A stretch of 64,000 nucleotides of DNA from Ciborinia camelliae (GCA_025890175.1 JANPYM010000005.1:2785586-2849585); one strand, 5' to 3'; shown: positions 1 to 12,690, counted from the stretch's first letter. The notes: generated by a model not told the origin, from the letters alone. Program-made: numbers and translations.

Positions 1-61
1 TTTTTTTGGGGGGGGGGGCAAAGTTTATCATCATTATCGTTTCTTGATAGAGAGTTCTCTT

Positions 62-300
62 CGTTTAATGATGGATGGTGGATGGATGGTGGATGAATGG
101 ATGGATGGATAGAGAGGTAGAGAGGTAGAGAGGTAGAGAGGTAGAGAGGTAGAGAGGTAGGGAGGTAGGGAGGTAGAGAGGTAGAGAGGGAGAGAGGGAG
201 AGAGGGAGAGAGGGAGAGAGGTAGAGAGGGAGAGAGGTAGAGAGGGAGAGAGGGAGAGAGGGAGAGAGGTAGAGAGGTAGATAGATAGATGAATATTATA
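62..300. repeat. GATG/GGTG then GAGAGGTA microsatellite
   Basis: Tandem GGATG/GGTGG units (about 65-110) pass into about 170 bp of GAGAGGTA and GAGAGGGA units, ending in TAGA/GATA repeats. It is purine-only over most of its length on the plus strand. Confidence 0.9.
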
Positions 301-789
301 CTTTTCTTTAAATTCGATTTTATAATTTTTATATATTCTTTGGATTGGGGGAGGAGATCTACTTTATTCTCCTTTACTTTCTTCTACTTTTCTCCATTTA
401 ATAATATCTCATTTCTAAATTCTCATCTCTAAACCTCGAAAATAATTAATTAATTAAGTAATTCGAGACGGTAGGTAGAGAGGTAGGTAGGGTAGATATC
501 TAATTATAAACCAGCTGTGGCATTTCGTAAACGCGTGGTGTTCGTCTAACAAGTACCGAAGTCATTGTTCATTGTTTAACGAGATGTTCTTCACGGATCT
601 TCGCGGCTGCGATTCGTAGGGCGAAATGGCCCGTGTTGGATGGTGGTTATAGGAGGAGGGGAGGGGAGGGGAGGGTCGGCGTGCAGGATTCCTGAGAAGT
701 TGAACGGTATGATGGGTATGATGCTTCGATTAGGATATCATGGGTTAAGAATTTTGTTCGGGCAAATTCATTGTTGATTCATATACTTT

Positions 790-814
790 TGGGGCCGGGG
801 CCGGGGCCGGGGCC
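790..814. repeat. GGGGCC hexanucleotide tract
   Basis: Four tandem GGGGCC units. A G-rich tract like this could form a G-quadruplex, but no function is evident. Confidence 0.85.
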
Positions 815-2139
815 AGTCTGGTATTGGGAGATGAATGTTTTATAGATATTGATGGCGTTGCATTCGGACGCGTGTGGATTCGGACGCATGTGGAATCCAA
901 AATCCAATGGTTCGGAGGGGGGGGGTTACTGCAGCAGGGAGTTCGGGGTGAGCCCGCTTTATTGGCTATGAGGGGGAGTGTGTTGGGCGTGAGAACAGAT
1001 ATGGGTGCGAGTATCGGGATCCCGGCTATATGTCATGGATGATACGGTATTAAACCTTCGACGCAGAGGATCCCATATCATATCTCAGACCAGAAAGCGG
1101 GCAAGCAGCTGGATCATCGAAGATCAGATGACCGGTCCGCACCGTACCCATTGCGAGAAGCGTGAGGCCTCGATTGCGAAGCTTTTTTTCAAAACGATAT
1201 CGTATTCGAAACCGTGGGAAGATCCAGATGTATGGAATGTGGGATGTGGGATGAGCAGACAGGGAAGCATCTGGAGAAGCAAAAGCTATGATTTGGCATG
1301 ATCAAAACCGACGGTGTCACCACCCCACCTCACTTCCTCCCATCCTCCAGATCCTCGATGAAATGACACGGAAACTTCACCAAGCAGGACAGAAAAACGA
1401 AGGAGTCGAAATTGAACCCCCGGCTTTCTACACATGCCACTCGCTTGCGATCTCATTTTTCGTATTTGCGGAGATGGAGATGGAGCTTAATTTTATGTAT
1501 AACTTTAAGTTGTTATTCGGAATTTGGAATCATTCTATTTCTATCTATTTATCTATTAATCAATCTATTCATCTATTGATCTATTCAAGCTCAAACTCAG
1601 ACTTCGATGTCGATTTTTTACCATTTGCTTATTTACATCCCCCCATCCCCTCCATCCCCAGCGCCCTCTCCCCCAAAATTTAAAAAGACTAAGACCAAGA
1701 CTAAGACCCATCTATCTTTAAAACACACTATAGTGCACATCAGCAAGAAAGAAGCATGAATGGAAAGAAGGTATATCCATAGATCCATCTCACTAACTAG
1801 CAAACTAGCAAACTAGTAAACTAGCAACCCCGAATAAATGAATGAATGAATATTCATCCAATGAACCTTATATTGATTGCCATACCTTGATTGTATTACC
1901 ACAAGCAAATAAGGAAGCAAATAAGCAAGGAAACAGCTATCCATCCATCTAAAGTTCAAAATTCGATTTTTCCCATCCCATCCAATCCAATTTCAATTTT
2001 TTCCCTAGTGGTAGGTAGCATTTATATCTCCCTATCTTATATCTCCCTACCTTATATCTCCCTATAGCTACCAACCTAGCTAGACCTCCCTCCTCCCTCA
2101 TATTCCTCCCTCCGAGTCTTCTTCTTCATCATCAATCGC

Positions 2140-2205
2140 AATCTCAAGCTAAAGCTTAAGCTTAAGCTAAAGCTAAAGCTAAAGCTAAAGCTAAAGTTAT
2201 AATAA
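2140..2205. repeat. GCTAAA/GCTTAA tandem tract
   Basis: A hexanucleotide tandem repeat with units GCTTAA and GCTAAA lies just downstream of the 3' end of the dioxygenase-like gene. Confidence 0.85.
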
Positions 2206-2224
2206 GGTACCATTGGTATACATA

Positions 2225-4032
2225 CTAGACATAAATTTCCGTTTCTTTCAGTCTGGTGGCTAACATCTCATCTAATGGTTTTAATGCACGTGCTAGAGCT
2301 CGATTCTCAGTCCCGGTTCGTAGGGTTGGGGTTGGGGTTTCGCTGGTACTTGAGATCTCGGTCTCGCTGACGCTCAAGATCTCGCTGACGCTCAAAGTTT
2401 CGCTGGTGCTCGGGATCTCAAGGACGGATTTTCCAGCCGTCATGACGAGACGTTCGGGCGCGGGTTCTTGCAGATATGACATTACGCGTGCGCGGTGCGC
2501 GGTTCGGAATACCTGGGGATTAGGGGGGAGATGTTAATGGATGTTGATGGATGTTGATTGGGATGGGGATGGAGATGGGGATGGGGAAGTGATAATATAA
2601 TAACATGACATCAAAAGATACCCACCTTCAATTTCCTCACCATCTCAACAAATTCATCCACGACAGCCCACTCACCGCACTCCCTCGCCCCCTTCACCAA
2701 ACTATATTTCCTCAACACGTGACAGAATTCCCGCTGTCGGATGGGGATATATCGGGACTCATTTTCGCGCGCGAGATACGGATCCAGACCCAAAAACGCA
2801 TCGAGGGCCTGGAAAAATAACACGTGGTTTCCGGAGACTCCGTCGTATTTCACATACGTGTCGTGCATCATCTTGCCGACGCCCCAGCCTTGAAATCCTT
2901 GGATGTAGGAGAGCCAGATGGAATGCGAAACCCGCGTCCGCGTGAGGTTTTCGTAGAAGATGAGGAAGAGCGAGCGCAGCTGCTGGTTGATGTTGCGCAG
3001 GTGCGTGATGCAGGTGCTGGGGGAGGAACTGCGGTGGTTTATTATTGAGAGGGCCATTTCGTGGTAGATGGGGAAGGCCTGGTGATATACATAATGTATG
3101 TTAGAAGATGGGAGCGGGGAAATTAATGGGTTGGAGTGGGATGGTATGGGTGAAGGGGGGAGAGCTTGCTTACGATAACTTCAAGGTCGTAGAACATCTG
3201 GAAGAAAACTTCTTCGGATGATCGGATCATATCAGACATGCAGACATTGATCCGATAGATTCTTTCACCCTTGGTATTGAAATTTAGTAGGACATTCGAG
3301 GTGTTATTTCCGGCATCGGCATCCACGCCGAAATTTCGCTGAAGGTACGGCCAAGGAGCATCGAGTTCAGAAGGGAATTCGACAATCTTCTCTAGTTGAG
3401 CCACCTTGACGACTGGAATAGTTGCCCATCTGAAAGATCTCTCAGTAACCAGAAGTGAATTTATAGAAATGGAAAGAACCATACCTATATGCGTGGCGAC
3501 AAACAGCAACACAGCAATAAAATCCATTGTATGAATCTCTCGGAAAGATATCCCAGTTTCCCGCTTCCACCGCAGCCATGATGGACACGACTTGGGGGAT
3601 ATTAATTCGCACCATCAACAATTTGCGCATCATAGATCGATACTTCTCGCGTCTCTCGTTATTGACATGATCGTCCAGCGAAGGTGGGGCCGCGGAGAGT
3701 AATGGGATGAGTTCGAGGTAAACTTCCTTATATGGACGAAGAGCCATAGGCCACGAGTCATGATTTGCATTAGGTGGCCAAGCTCCTGCACCATCTTCAT
3801 CAATCAATCTTGACATGACGGCCGCAACTTCATGTTCATCTCGTAGATCTCTTAAAGCTTGATATTTTGAAGAATTTTCGTTACACTCGATCTTTTCCTC
3901 TGCCTTACTTTGGATTGGGACTACCACTGGCATGGGGACTTTGGTTCCCGCGGTATAGACTCGAATCAAACTTGCCGAAGCAAAGACTAAAGTAGAGGCT
4001 AGAACGCCGATGAAAAGGATAATTTCGAGCAT
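2225..4032 (-). CDS. Indoleamine 2,3-dioxygenase-like haem protein with N-terminal membrane segment
   Basis: Four exons (4032-3485, 3429-3174, 3078-2626, 2512-2225) splice in frame to 514 residues with standard GT/AG sites. IDO-family proteins are haem dioxygenases that open the indole ring of tryptophan to N-formylkynurenine. Family hallmarks are a region with SGN followed by FFQALDAFLGL (cf. the family's SG..S...FD..LG), then a PIRQREF stretch in place of the MP..HR.F motif, and FRTAHRARV at about 421-429. The last aligns with the segment that carries the proximal haem histidine, so His425 is the predicted ligand. Residues 1-25 form a strongly hydrophobic N-terminus, unusual for this cytosolic family, and predict a membrane anchor or signal. 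The last 80 residues are Ser/Thr/Glu-rich and variable. Substrate may not be tryptophan; fungi carry several divergent paralogues. Exon structure is confident, exact function moderate. Confidence 0.75.
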
Positions 4033-6617
4033 TTTGCAGAGAGTGAGGACAGAAACTCCTTTGTTGAATATTGGAGTATCCTTGTTGAATTGGAACGAGG
4101 TAAGGTGATGTCAGAACAGAAATTTCAATAAAACTTTCTATAAAAAGGTGATCTAACTACATCCTATTTTGCAGAATCTAGTTTTTATATTGATCGACGA
4201 CCCGCATATAGGACTCTGATCCACCCATTTGCGTAAGCTCCTGCAGGGACGAAACTTGTGCAGCTACAATTTTCATTTTTGATTGGGCTGAAGGGAGAAT
4301 GCTGCGTCGAAAGTCACGACATGAACCTGGCTGATATCGATCTAAATATGTAGCACAATTGTGCAAGCAAACATCCAGTCCAGAGTGACATACTCGTACA
4401 ACCGCCCATTCAGGTTCGCATACACTGTACGAAAGGCTTCACCAACACGGCAGCCTTATTGAAACGATGTCTTGACCAAGATACATATACGTTGTAGGCA
4501 TTGTTAGGCATCTTTCATCATGGCTGAAGGTGACACGATAATCCCGGGAGTAACATCATTTTGAATGCGCAATGTGTCTGACTACCACGCCCTCGACAGC
4601 ATATTCCCACGTGGAACCGAATACCGTTGCAACTTGGTAACGTCATTTCTTATTCCCAAGCGAACGGATCAGCCTTGCCCAAATTCATTTGACACGAGGT
4701 TATATCCCACATAGGCCGAGTCAGCACTATTCTCTGTTCGTATTCGTTACTTTGAAGGGAGCTTGCAGGAAGAATCCTTCATTGTGTTTCAAGCGAAGGC
4801 CTTGGTTAATGTTGATGATAAAATTCTTATGGAAAAGGCACAGTGCATGATAACCAAGGGCTTAAGAACTTTGAAGAAAGCTCGGCTTCGGTCCGAGTTG
4901 GAGCCTCGTTGGAGGTTGTTAGTGGATTAGAGCTATGGCTTGGGAGAAATGATACGAGACATAAATCTGCCATAACACGGAACACTTATTTTGTGTCATA
5001 AAACATAGCCTGACGGAACAATGATCTTACAGAGTGAGACTAACGGTAATTTCCCCGCGGGAAGTCTAGTAAAAAACAAACTCATGCAAGCCGGAATAGA
5101 CTGGATGGCAACACTTCCATCATTGTCTAACATCTTGTCTATTGAATAGTACTGAGTCCAGATAGCCACAAAGATAATCCAATTGTTTGCAGTTGAATTG
5201 AACAATCGCTTTTCTCTCAGAATAATGACAAGACTAAAAATGATTCGCCAGAATTAAAGTAATGGAAGATATCCCTAGAATAGTGATCCTCACTCGAGAA
5301 ACTAGTGGACCCCAGGTAAGATGATCTAAGAGATGAGTCTGATTTCCTTAGTCATCTCTTTACGGAGCTTGCAATAGTTGGCAAGAATACATATCGTATA
5401 ATGATTAGGTAGCTACCAATATGCTCGGCTAAGGGTAAGATGAGGCCTTTCGAATAACATTGTGAACTGTCTACTGGTTGATATTCGAGGTAGAAGTTTG
5501 CGTATTATCGCGGAATGCCAAATTGCCGATCATTTATTAATTTCTCGAGCGCTGGATACGTCAAGGTTGGTGATATTCGCTAATGTTTGATCGATCGACG
5601 GCTTGAATTTCTATATCTGTACCAAGACTTAAGATGGATCTAGATTCTATACTCGCTTCGTGTGAAATAAGGAACGAAAGAAAGGTCTATCTGAGAAAAT
5701 AAGGCGATGACTTCGGTAAATGCCGAGCAATGGGGCTCTTCAATCGTGATGACATTCTCAAAGTCTACAAAGGCTTACCTCCTCCACTAATTCCGACTCT
5801 CTGCACTAGACGAGACATGGTATCCATGGCATCTCTACATAAGATATGACGCATTATCATCCTTTCCAATTGCATATTGTGCCTCAACTCTACAGGCAAT
5901 AGAATCAGCTGACGGTAACATTCTTGCAAGCTACTGCTTAGCCGAGTCTGCAATCACGAGATTCCAAGTCGTAATCGGGTCATCTAAATGGATCTTTTGT
6001 TGTAGTCGTAGTCTTTGAACCCGTCGAAGCGAAATGCCTAGACATTGGATGCTCCAATGCTTTACCGAGGACCGCGGGGATGTTTATGTGTTGTTAAAAG
6101 GATGACCCGACACCGGAGAACCATAGCCCAGGCAATTCAGAGTTAAATCTTTTGACCATCAGTTTATGGTTGATTGGTTGATTTGGAGAAAGAGTTAAAA
6201 TAATGCCAGCAAATATCTAAGCTCCAGTTGGACAGTTAAGACAACATGTCCGGAATGTTTAGGTAAGTACCTGTCAATGAAGGAAGGAACAATATTCTGA
6301 ACAATCCAGGTACCAGGTTTCATAAAATCCATAAACAAGCTTGGCTTGAACATCGGTGATTAGAGGACGACCGATCAAATGGTGGTTAGTCCTCATATCG
6401 AATGATCCTATTGTTGGAGATACACTATACAGTCTAGAATGATACATCTATTCAATTTATCAGTCCGCTGCGATCATTGAATACATCTGATAATCCAGAA
6501 TACTACACCATCCATACACTCGGAAAGAATGGCAGGATGACTAGGTATTATGGAAACACGGGAAATGATTTTCGTCATAGTATAAATGTCTATGTTTGCC
6601 ATGAAGACTCCTCCAAT
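4033..6617. other. Intergenic, with small possible gene fragments
   Basis: No complete gene is recognised in 2.6 kb. A minus-strand open stretch at about 4178-4420 ends in VSSLQELTQMGGSESY and looks coding-like. A second at 5765-5953 is Leu/Arg-rich. Neither has a usable start with upstream exons or a recognisable domain, so both are left as possible relics. Confidence 0.5.
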
Positions 6618-7722
6618 CTACGGCTTTCTTGCAATAGTGACAGTATACTTCTGGTGCAATCCTTCCTCAGAAGTGATATCATGAAGACACTCTTTTGTCA
6701 ATGTCTCCAACTTCTCCCCAGTTATGCCATTAGCCCCGAGAATTTTGCGGAGTAGCTCCGGATATTGTGGTATCAATTTTGCTTGGACATATCTCCCCAT
6801 TGCTTGGCTTTTAGGCGTTTGGCTTGAAGGAACGAATGAGAACTCGAAAGTCTGAACGGTTATCACCTCCAAGCCATAATTTTTCATCATTTGTGCTGCG
6901 TCCGAGCCAGAAGTGATTGACAAGCCGGACTTCTTAAGGCCAGCGACGATGGCTTTGTGCCATTCCCAGTCATCACTCACACATTCTGACGTCCCAACGC
7001 GATAAAACTTCCAATCCAAATCCTGGTGTTCAATTATACCACCAGACCTCAACGAATGTGAAGTGATTGAGAAGTATTTCGGCCAGTTGTTGATACCCAA
7101 GAAAAGCATTCGGCCGAATATATAATCCAGTCCTCCAGGGATGAATATCTCACGGCTCATGATATCGCTGCCAGGTTGATTATAGTCAACATCCAGCGCG
7201 TTCCCCTGAGCCCAAACAATATTCGCCGGTGCCATTCTCTTTGACGCTTCTGGGACTGGGGTAAGGTCAAGACCATAAATCGTAGCAGATGGCAATACTG
7301 TAGCAATCTGGATAGTCGCGATACCAGTGCCGCAACCCACGCTAGCACACCGAAGAATCAGCAAATGCACAACATGTTAACATTTAAGTGACAGTAGAGA
7401 TAGGTAGGACAAGTAATATCAAGCATTCAAATGAGCATCGGGATCGGATCATATAGGATCAAAGAGCTGGCATACTCACTCAACCACCTTTGAGATATTA
7501 TGGAATGTCTGCACTGGGGCCAAGAGAGGAGAGCCGCCAATCATCTCGACAATAGCAGCCGCCTGAGCATCAAGTCGGTCCTGCTCAATGATACTATGAA
7601 AATTACATCAGTAAAGCATTTTGGAACTGACTACAATGAGCCTACTCATTTGCTTTGGGGAGCACATAAGCTGCGGACGTATCATGATAGCGGCGTTGGT
7701 TGTCAACTTCCACCGCTGCCAT
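6618..7722 (-). CDS. LaeA-type SAM-dependent methyltransferase
   Basis: Three exons (7722-7646, 7593-7480, 7341-6618) give 304 residues. The start begins MAAVEVDNQRRYHDTSAAY and reads into the typical N-terminus of fungal class I methyltransferases (RRYHDT...YVLPKANEDI...DRLDAQ). The SAM-binding motif I is VVDVGCGTG at about residues 61-69, split by intron 2, followed by the acidic end of strand 2 (GLDLTP). Post-motif elements are FGRMLFLGINNWPKYF and SGGIIEHQDLDW, typical of the LaeA-like/secondary-metabolism group. Members methylate small molecules or act in regulation; the substrate cannot be read from sequence. The gene is divergent to the MFS transporter 723 bp away, which suggests co-regulation in a small metabolite locus. 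It appears intact. Confidence 0.88.
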
Positions 7723-8445
7723 TTTGGAATTAAACTTTGTGATATTGAAGAAGATGACAATTGATCAAGGGATAGAACTGAAGTCGATCGAGTCGAAAAG
7801 AGAACTTCTTTTGAAAGATGCATCTTGTTATATTGTATTCGAGGGTGCTGGCATTGGGCACTGGGCACTCGCCTTACGGTGGGAGTGATGAGACGCTGAT
7901 TCTGAGAAATGCATGTGAGTCCTCGCCGTAGAACTATCCTTGGCTGGCTGATTACAGTCATATTGTGAATGTGGGATAATATGATAATATAAAAGGGGAA
8001 ACGGCAAAAGGTGCAGATGCGGAATCTTGTGGGTTGCTTAGCATGGGGCTGAATATTACGCTAGGCCCAATAAGTACAAGCTTATAAATGTCCTCGGAAA
8101 TCCCACATAGCCCACATATCCCCAGAGAACCCCTCCTTCCCTTCTTCCCTTCTTCCCTTCTGTATCAACAACCTCATGGAAAAATGTCAAAAATGAAATT
8201 ATTTGAAATCATGGTGGCACAACCCCCTCGGCTCAATATTAAACGACATCTGTATGAGGTAAGCATGTATTACTGCAGTTGCATTCAGTCCAGTCAAAGG
8301 CAAGTGAAACATGCAAATATGTCTACATTTCGAGAATAGCAAATCTTTCATTATCTATGAACAAATAAACTTCTCTTCAAACTGGAGTTCTGATCCGAAT
8401 TTTAAAACTGTGGTGAAAATAACTCATTGAATTGAATTCTTCCCA
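7723..8445. promoter_or_regulatory. Shared divergent promoter region
   Basis: This 723-bp interval separates the divergent start codons of the methyltransferase and the MFS transporter and contains no convincing gene. It holds a TATAAAAG-like element near 7988 and a short CTTCCCTT tract around 8134-8160. Use as a bidirectional promoter is inferred from geometry. Confidence 0.5.
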
Positions 8446-10222
8446 ATGGATCATAACTCTTCATCAGTCATTGAGCCCGGTAGTATCCATGATCATCTAC
8501 CAATGTCCTCTCATCCACCACCTGCTCCAGAAGATAACAGCAATAAGGAGACCTATACTATTTCTCCATCGAGTGCCAATGGGTTTCTTGAGAATGGAAG
8601 CAACACACCACCGAACAATGAAATGCCTAGTCTATTGAGACAGAATGTCTTCATGGTTTTCATTACACTGACTCAACTGGTTCAAATGATTCCTCTGGGT
8701 GCTGGTATCAATTCTAGCTTTGCCATCGGAGCAGCATTGGGTGCAAATGAAGCTCAGTCCGTTTGGATTGTTGCCTCATACCCTTTGACTCAAGGGACTT
8801 TCGTTTTAATTGGTAAGCCCATCGGATTTGTGGTTATTACTTGGATGGATATGAAGGTAACTGACATATTATTTCTATAGGCGGTCGTCTAGGCGCAGTC
8901 TATGGCCACAAAAATGTATTCACCGCTGGTTGCGTTTGGTGGACTCTTTGGGCTTTGTATGGTGGATTCTCTGATAACTTGATATCCATGTGTATCATGA
9001 GAGGGCTATGTGGAATAGGTGGTGGTCTAATGATACCAAACATTGTGGCTTTGCTAGGCATCACTTTTCCACCCGGGAGGAAACGAAATTTAAGCTTCGC
9101 TCTTTTTGGTGCAATGGCACCAGTCGGCGCTGCTGGTGGTTCTCTTGTTGGTGCTGTCATCATCCAACTTTCTGATTGGAAATGGCTTTTCTTTATGCTG
9201 TAAGTTGCGATATTACACATTCAGAGCCCATTTACTAATGCAATTAGTGGTCTACTGGGATTTGTGGTTTATGGTGTTGCTATCATGGCAGTTGATACTG
9301 ATATTTCAATTGATCCAAAAGGTACGGTGGATTGGATTGGCTCTTATCTAGGAGTCGCTGCTCTCATTCTGTTTAACTTTGTTTGGAAGTAAGTTTAAGA
9401 AAACTTCCATGAAGTGCTAAGCAAGCTAATGTATTTCACAGTCAAGCCCCACTTGTCGGATGGAACAGCCCATACGAGATCGCACTTCTTGTCGTCTCTG
9501 TCCTTCATTTTGTGGGATTTGTATACTGGGAAATCAATGTTGCCATAGATCCAATCCTACCATTCAATATCTGGAAAGCACCTTCTTTCGGACTCCTCAT
9601 GTTGGTCATTTTCTTTTCATTCATGAGCCTGGGTATCTTCTTTTGGTACATGAATGCATATATGCAGAATATCCGCGGAGATAGCCTCATTCTTACTGGC
9701 GTTCAGTACTTGCCACTTACTATAGTCGGATGTGCAGTCGCTTTCCTCGCGGCATGGCTGGTCCCCAGAGTTCCTGCACAAGTCATCATTGGATTGGGAT
9801 GTCTAGCCATGGTCATTATCAACGTCCTTCTTGCAACTATTCCGGCAAATCTAACTTACTGGGCAATGGCTTTTCCCGCGATGTTCATATCTGCTTTCAC
9901 TATTGATCCAATCACCACCAGCGCTCAGATAATCGCAAGTAACACTGTACCAATGAAGTATCAAGGTATTGCGGGCTCATTGATAGGCACCCTACTTGGC
10001 TATGGTTTGAGCACTGGCTTGGGTATTGCTGGGACAATAGAGGTAAACACAAATGACAATGGAAATGATCTTCTCAAGGGCTATCATAGTGCGGCATATT
10101 TGGGGGTCGGTTTGGCAAGTTCTGCCCTCATTATCAGTGTGATATTTGTACGCATACCCAAAGATACCCGGGAGGGATGGGCAGAGGATGACACGCATGC
10201 TAGAGAACGAGGACAGCTATGA
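8446..10222 (+). CDS. MFS transporter, DHA2-like (14-TM) family
   Basis: Four exons (8446-8812, 8881-9199, 9248-9388, 9442-10222) splice in frame to 535 residues. About 65 hydrophilic N-terminal residues precede a chain of hydrophobic segments. Landmarks are the motif-A-like loop GRLGAVYGHK after the second membrane segment, RGLCGIGGG (motif B-like), and GAMAPVGAAGGSLVGA (motif C-like, found in drug/H+ antiporters). The DWKWLFFML segment also fits multidrug-type MFS proteins. Length and helix number fit the DHA2 group (ATR1-like efflux pumps). It probably exports a small molecule across the plasma membrane by proton antiport; the substrate is unknown. Its divergent partner is a LaeA-type methyltransferase. 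No disruption is seen. Confidence 0.88.
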
Positions 10223-10552
10223 GTGAAACATATTTATAGACGAGATTCATGCCAAGAATAAATAGAAAACAGTTTTCATCCCTCTGATACTCTATTGTCT
10301 CGACTTGTGTAAATTATGGATGTTCTGTGGTGACATCTTTTTTGTGTTATGAAAATCAATCAATAGTTACCCCTCATAATCCCCGTTACTATCGAATACT
10401 TGAGTTCAAACCATTCTCGTTGTCCAAATTCGACTTGAGCATACTACCAGAATACACTGAATCTCAATTAAACAATGGCAGAATTTCCATTGATAGATTT
10501 GAGTAGATTTATAAGAAAAGTTAACAAGGCAGTAGAAAATAAAAAATAAAAA

Positions 10553-11611
10553 CCAAAACGCGGGATCGCCCGGACTAGCATACATACGCATCGATGCCCA
10601 ACCCCCCCATCCCATCCCAAAATGTCCGCCCGCATGCACACCATCCAGCGCTTCGAGATTCGTATCGAATATCCCGAGATCCGCACTGTTAGTAATAAAT
10701 CTCACGATATCGTTGGATTTCGTATTATAGGATTACGTGGTTGATAGGTCTCGTGATAGACAGTCACCGTGGATTGTATCCAAGCCCGTGGTTCGGCCAT
10801 AGGGGGCATAAGCGATTGGACCGAGATTCCCGGTGTAGTTTGAGAAGGGGCCGCTGATGCCGCCGCCTGTCGCGGGTGGTATGTCTAGAGTGAGTCCGAA
10901 TGCCGAAATGGTGGTCCTGTTACGATTGGGTATAGAAGCGCCGTTGCTACACATAGATGTGGAGAACCGTTGAAGACGCGGGATTTTCGTGCATCTTGCC
11001 ATGAGATTGTCTAGTTTCAGTAGGGTTGGTAGCCTTTGTATCCGCACTCTTCACGAAGTGCTTTTTCGGATATATATACTGAGAAGCATACCGGTGGAAA
11101 TGAAAAAAGAGCCTGCTTCGTGGTTAGTGTTTGCGATTTCTGGGATCTGGAATAGAGCGTCTCGATTCTTATGCTGAAGTGTATATTGGGTGTTACTTTG
11201 ATATGAGTAGCAGTAAAATCATCATATCGACTCCGTGCACCCGGTACATCTTCCTTCGTACTCTTAGGAAGCTTGGATTGTAGGCATTGGACAGCTTGGA
11301 TATAATCTTTTCGTGAGCGCTCCGAAAGTGATCCCCTAGGATGATCAGTAACTTAGTAAGTATCACTTGCTTGAAGCACAAATTTGTCTTAGTTACCATT
11401 CCTGACGATAAACTATATTCTGAGATGTGCATCCTGTTCTACGATATTTGGTTGCAGCTCTGATATATTGCTCATACTGATTCTTCCATTTGTTGATCTG
11501 TTTTGATGCGTCTGCTTGGATATTTTCATGACCATAATCGTAATTTGCAACAATAAATGGGAGGTTTGTTAGGAGAAAATAGAAACAATAAGAAAATATA
11601 ACAAGCTTCAT
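10553..11611 (-). pseudogene. Degraded tyrosinase (copper monooxygenase) gene
   Basis: The start at 11611 encodes a signal-peptide-like N-terminus, then the tyrosinase entry motif CTSQNI..RQEW. An intron follows, and the next block (LSERSRKDYIQAVQCLQSKL) fits the family exactly. The frame is then lost. The segment that should carry the CuA WHR motif is missing between STGMLLS and the shifted frame encoding EKALREECGYKGYQPY. A stop replaces the Trp after QPY, and at least two more frame changes follow before GGGISGPFSNYTGNLGP. The CuB side keeps GVHAGGHFG and YASPGDPAFW, but the HHA..D block is absent. Tyrosinases oxidise phenols to quinones; with both copper centres damaged this copy cannot be active. 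Boundaries are approximate. Confidence 0.85.
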
Positions 11612-12491
11612 TTTTCTAGTAGAATCTCACATACGACGAAGTAGGAGGGCATAACCTTATCTGGGAGAGTAGTCTCTTTTGTACAGAAAGCCCCTTTTCC
11701 CCGTTAAATCAACCTCTCACTTTGAAAAAGGCTGTTGCGTATAGCGGCGTATTTGAAAATATTCAGCTTGTATCTTCTGACGCGTTCTACGAAGGAATAT
11801 CCAGAAGCAGCCCAGCATGCGATTCATTCTTATATCACTTAGTAATATTCAAGTCTACCAAAGACCAATATCATCCCAACGTTACACTCGAAGGATCGAA
11901 CACCTTGATAACCCCTGAAAACATGCCTTTGCCAGTAAATAAGATATGCGCCAAGATCTTCAATCAATCACATCAGATATCATCACAGTAGATTTCTATT
12001 CTCCAAACGTGGTAACCCTCCTATAGTCAGCATAGAGGGATTAAAAATATTATCGAATATGAACGTTGCCAAGGAAAATCGAAGTTGGCATGTTTGGGGG
12101 ACACAATAGAGGGGGAAAACCCGAAGCGAGGGTCGGAGAAATATGTCTAACCCTACGCACGCCTTCGGCAATACCCATCTTACAATATAATGTCTCGCGC
12201 AGCGCCCACATTACTCCGAAAGCGCTGAAGTTCACCTGCGTCAAAAGTCTCCACCAAAGTTGGTGAGCCCAAAAGAAATAGTCGGCGTATCATTCTTGGT
12301 CTGGCCAGAAATATGAAGTGTAGATAGCATTTTTTGGATGACGAAAATGTCAACGCAGATAGCCTGAAGACCGTGAGAATCTCGTCCACCTATATCACCT
12401 CATCTCTTCCCAGGCTCAATCGAATCTTCCTTCCCATCTAGTCTTACTAACTTGCTTGAAATTATACTCGTGGTCTTTTTTATCCATGACG
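11612..12491. other. Intergenic, no clear gene
   Basis: Short open frames on both strands overlap one another and show no recognisable domain. A weakly protein-like stretch on the minus strand near 12180-12389 could be a further relic but is not supported. Confidence 0.4.
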
Positions 12492-12690
12492 ATGAAGTTC
12501 ACACTTACTATTATTCTTTTTCGTACCTGCAATAGCACTTGCACAAAGGAGAGGATATCTTCCACGATGTGCCACGAATTCAGCTTTACCTTGTGCTTAT
12601 CCCTCTGGCACAGATTATTGGGAATCATCCACTTGGTCGGTGATTGAAGCCACGGCAAACGATGTCAAGGAATTGATTTGATCATGGATT
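12492..12690 (+). pseudogene. Relic of a small secreted protein gene (5' exon)
   Basis: An ATG at 12492 begins MKFTLTIILF, the start of a signal peptide. A one-base slip then continues as VPAIALAQ, a good signal-peptide end. This is followed by a Cys-containing mature start (RCATNSALPCAYPSGTDYW) and a STWSVIEATANDVKELI stretch. A TGA follows, then a good GTAAGT donor at about 12690. A one-base frameshift inside the signal peptide and the stop indicate decay. No downstream exon was recognised and the family is unknown. Confidence 0.4.

Larger units (their letters stand above)
1..2224. other. Gene-poor low-complexity stretch
   Basis: No convincing gene is seen. The window opens with a T-run followed by a G-run. 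The stretch then holds GATG/GGTG and GAGAGGTA microsatellites, a GGGGCC tract, and near 2140-2205 a GCTAAA/GCTTAA tract. Short open frames between 824 and 1683 have biased composition and no recognisable domain, so they are not called. Confidence 0.6.

Noticed and set aside
1..300. Possible telomeric or subtelomeric end
   Set aside because: The repeats are GATG/GAGAGGTA microsatellites. No TTAGGG-type array is present.
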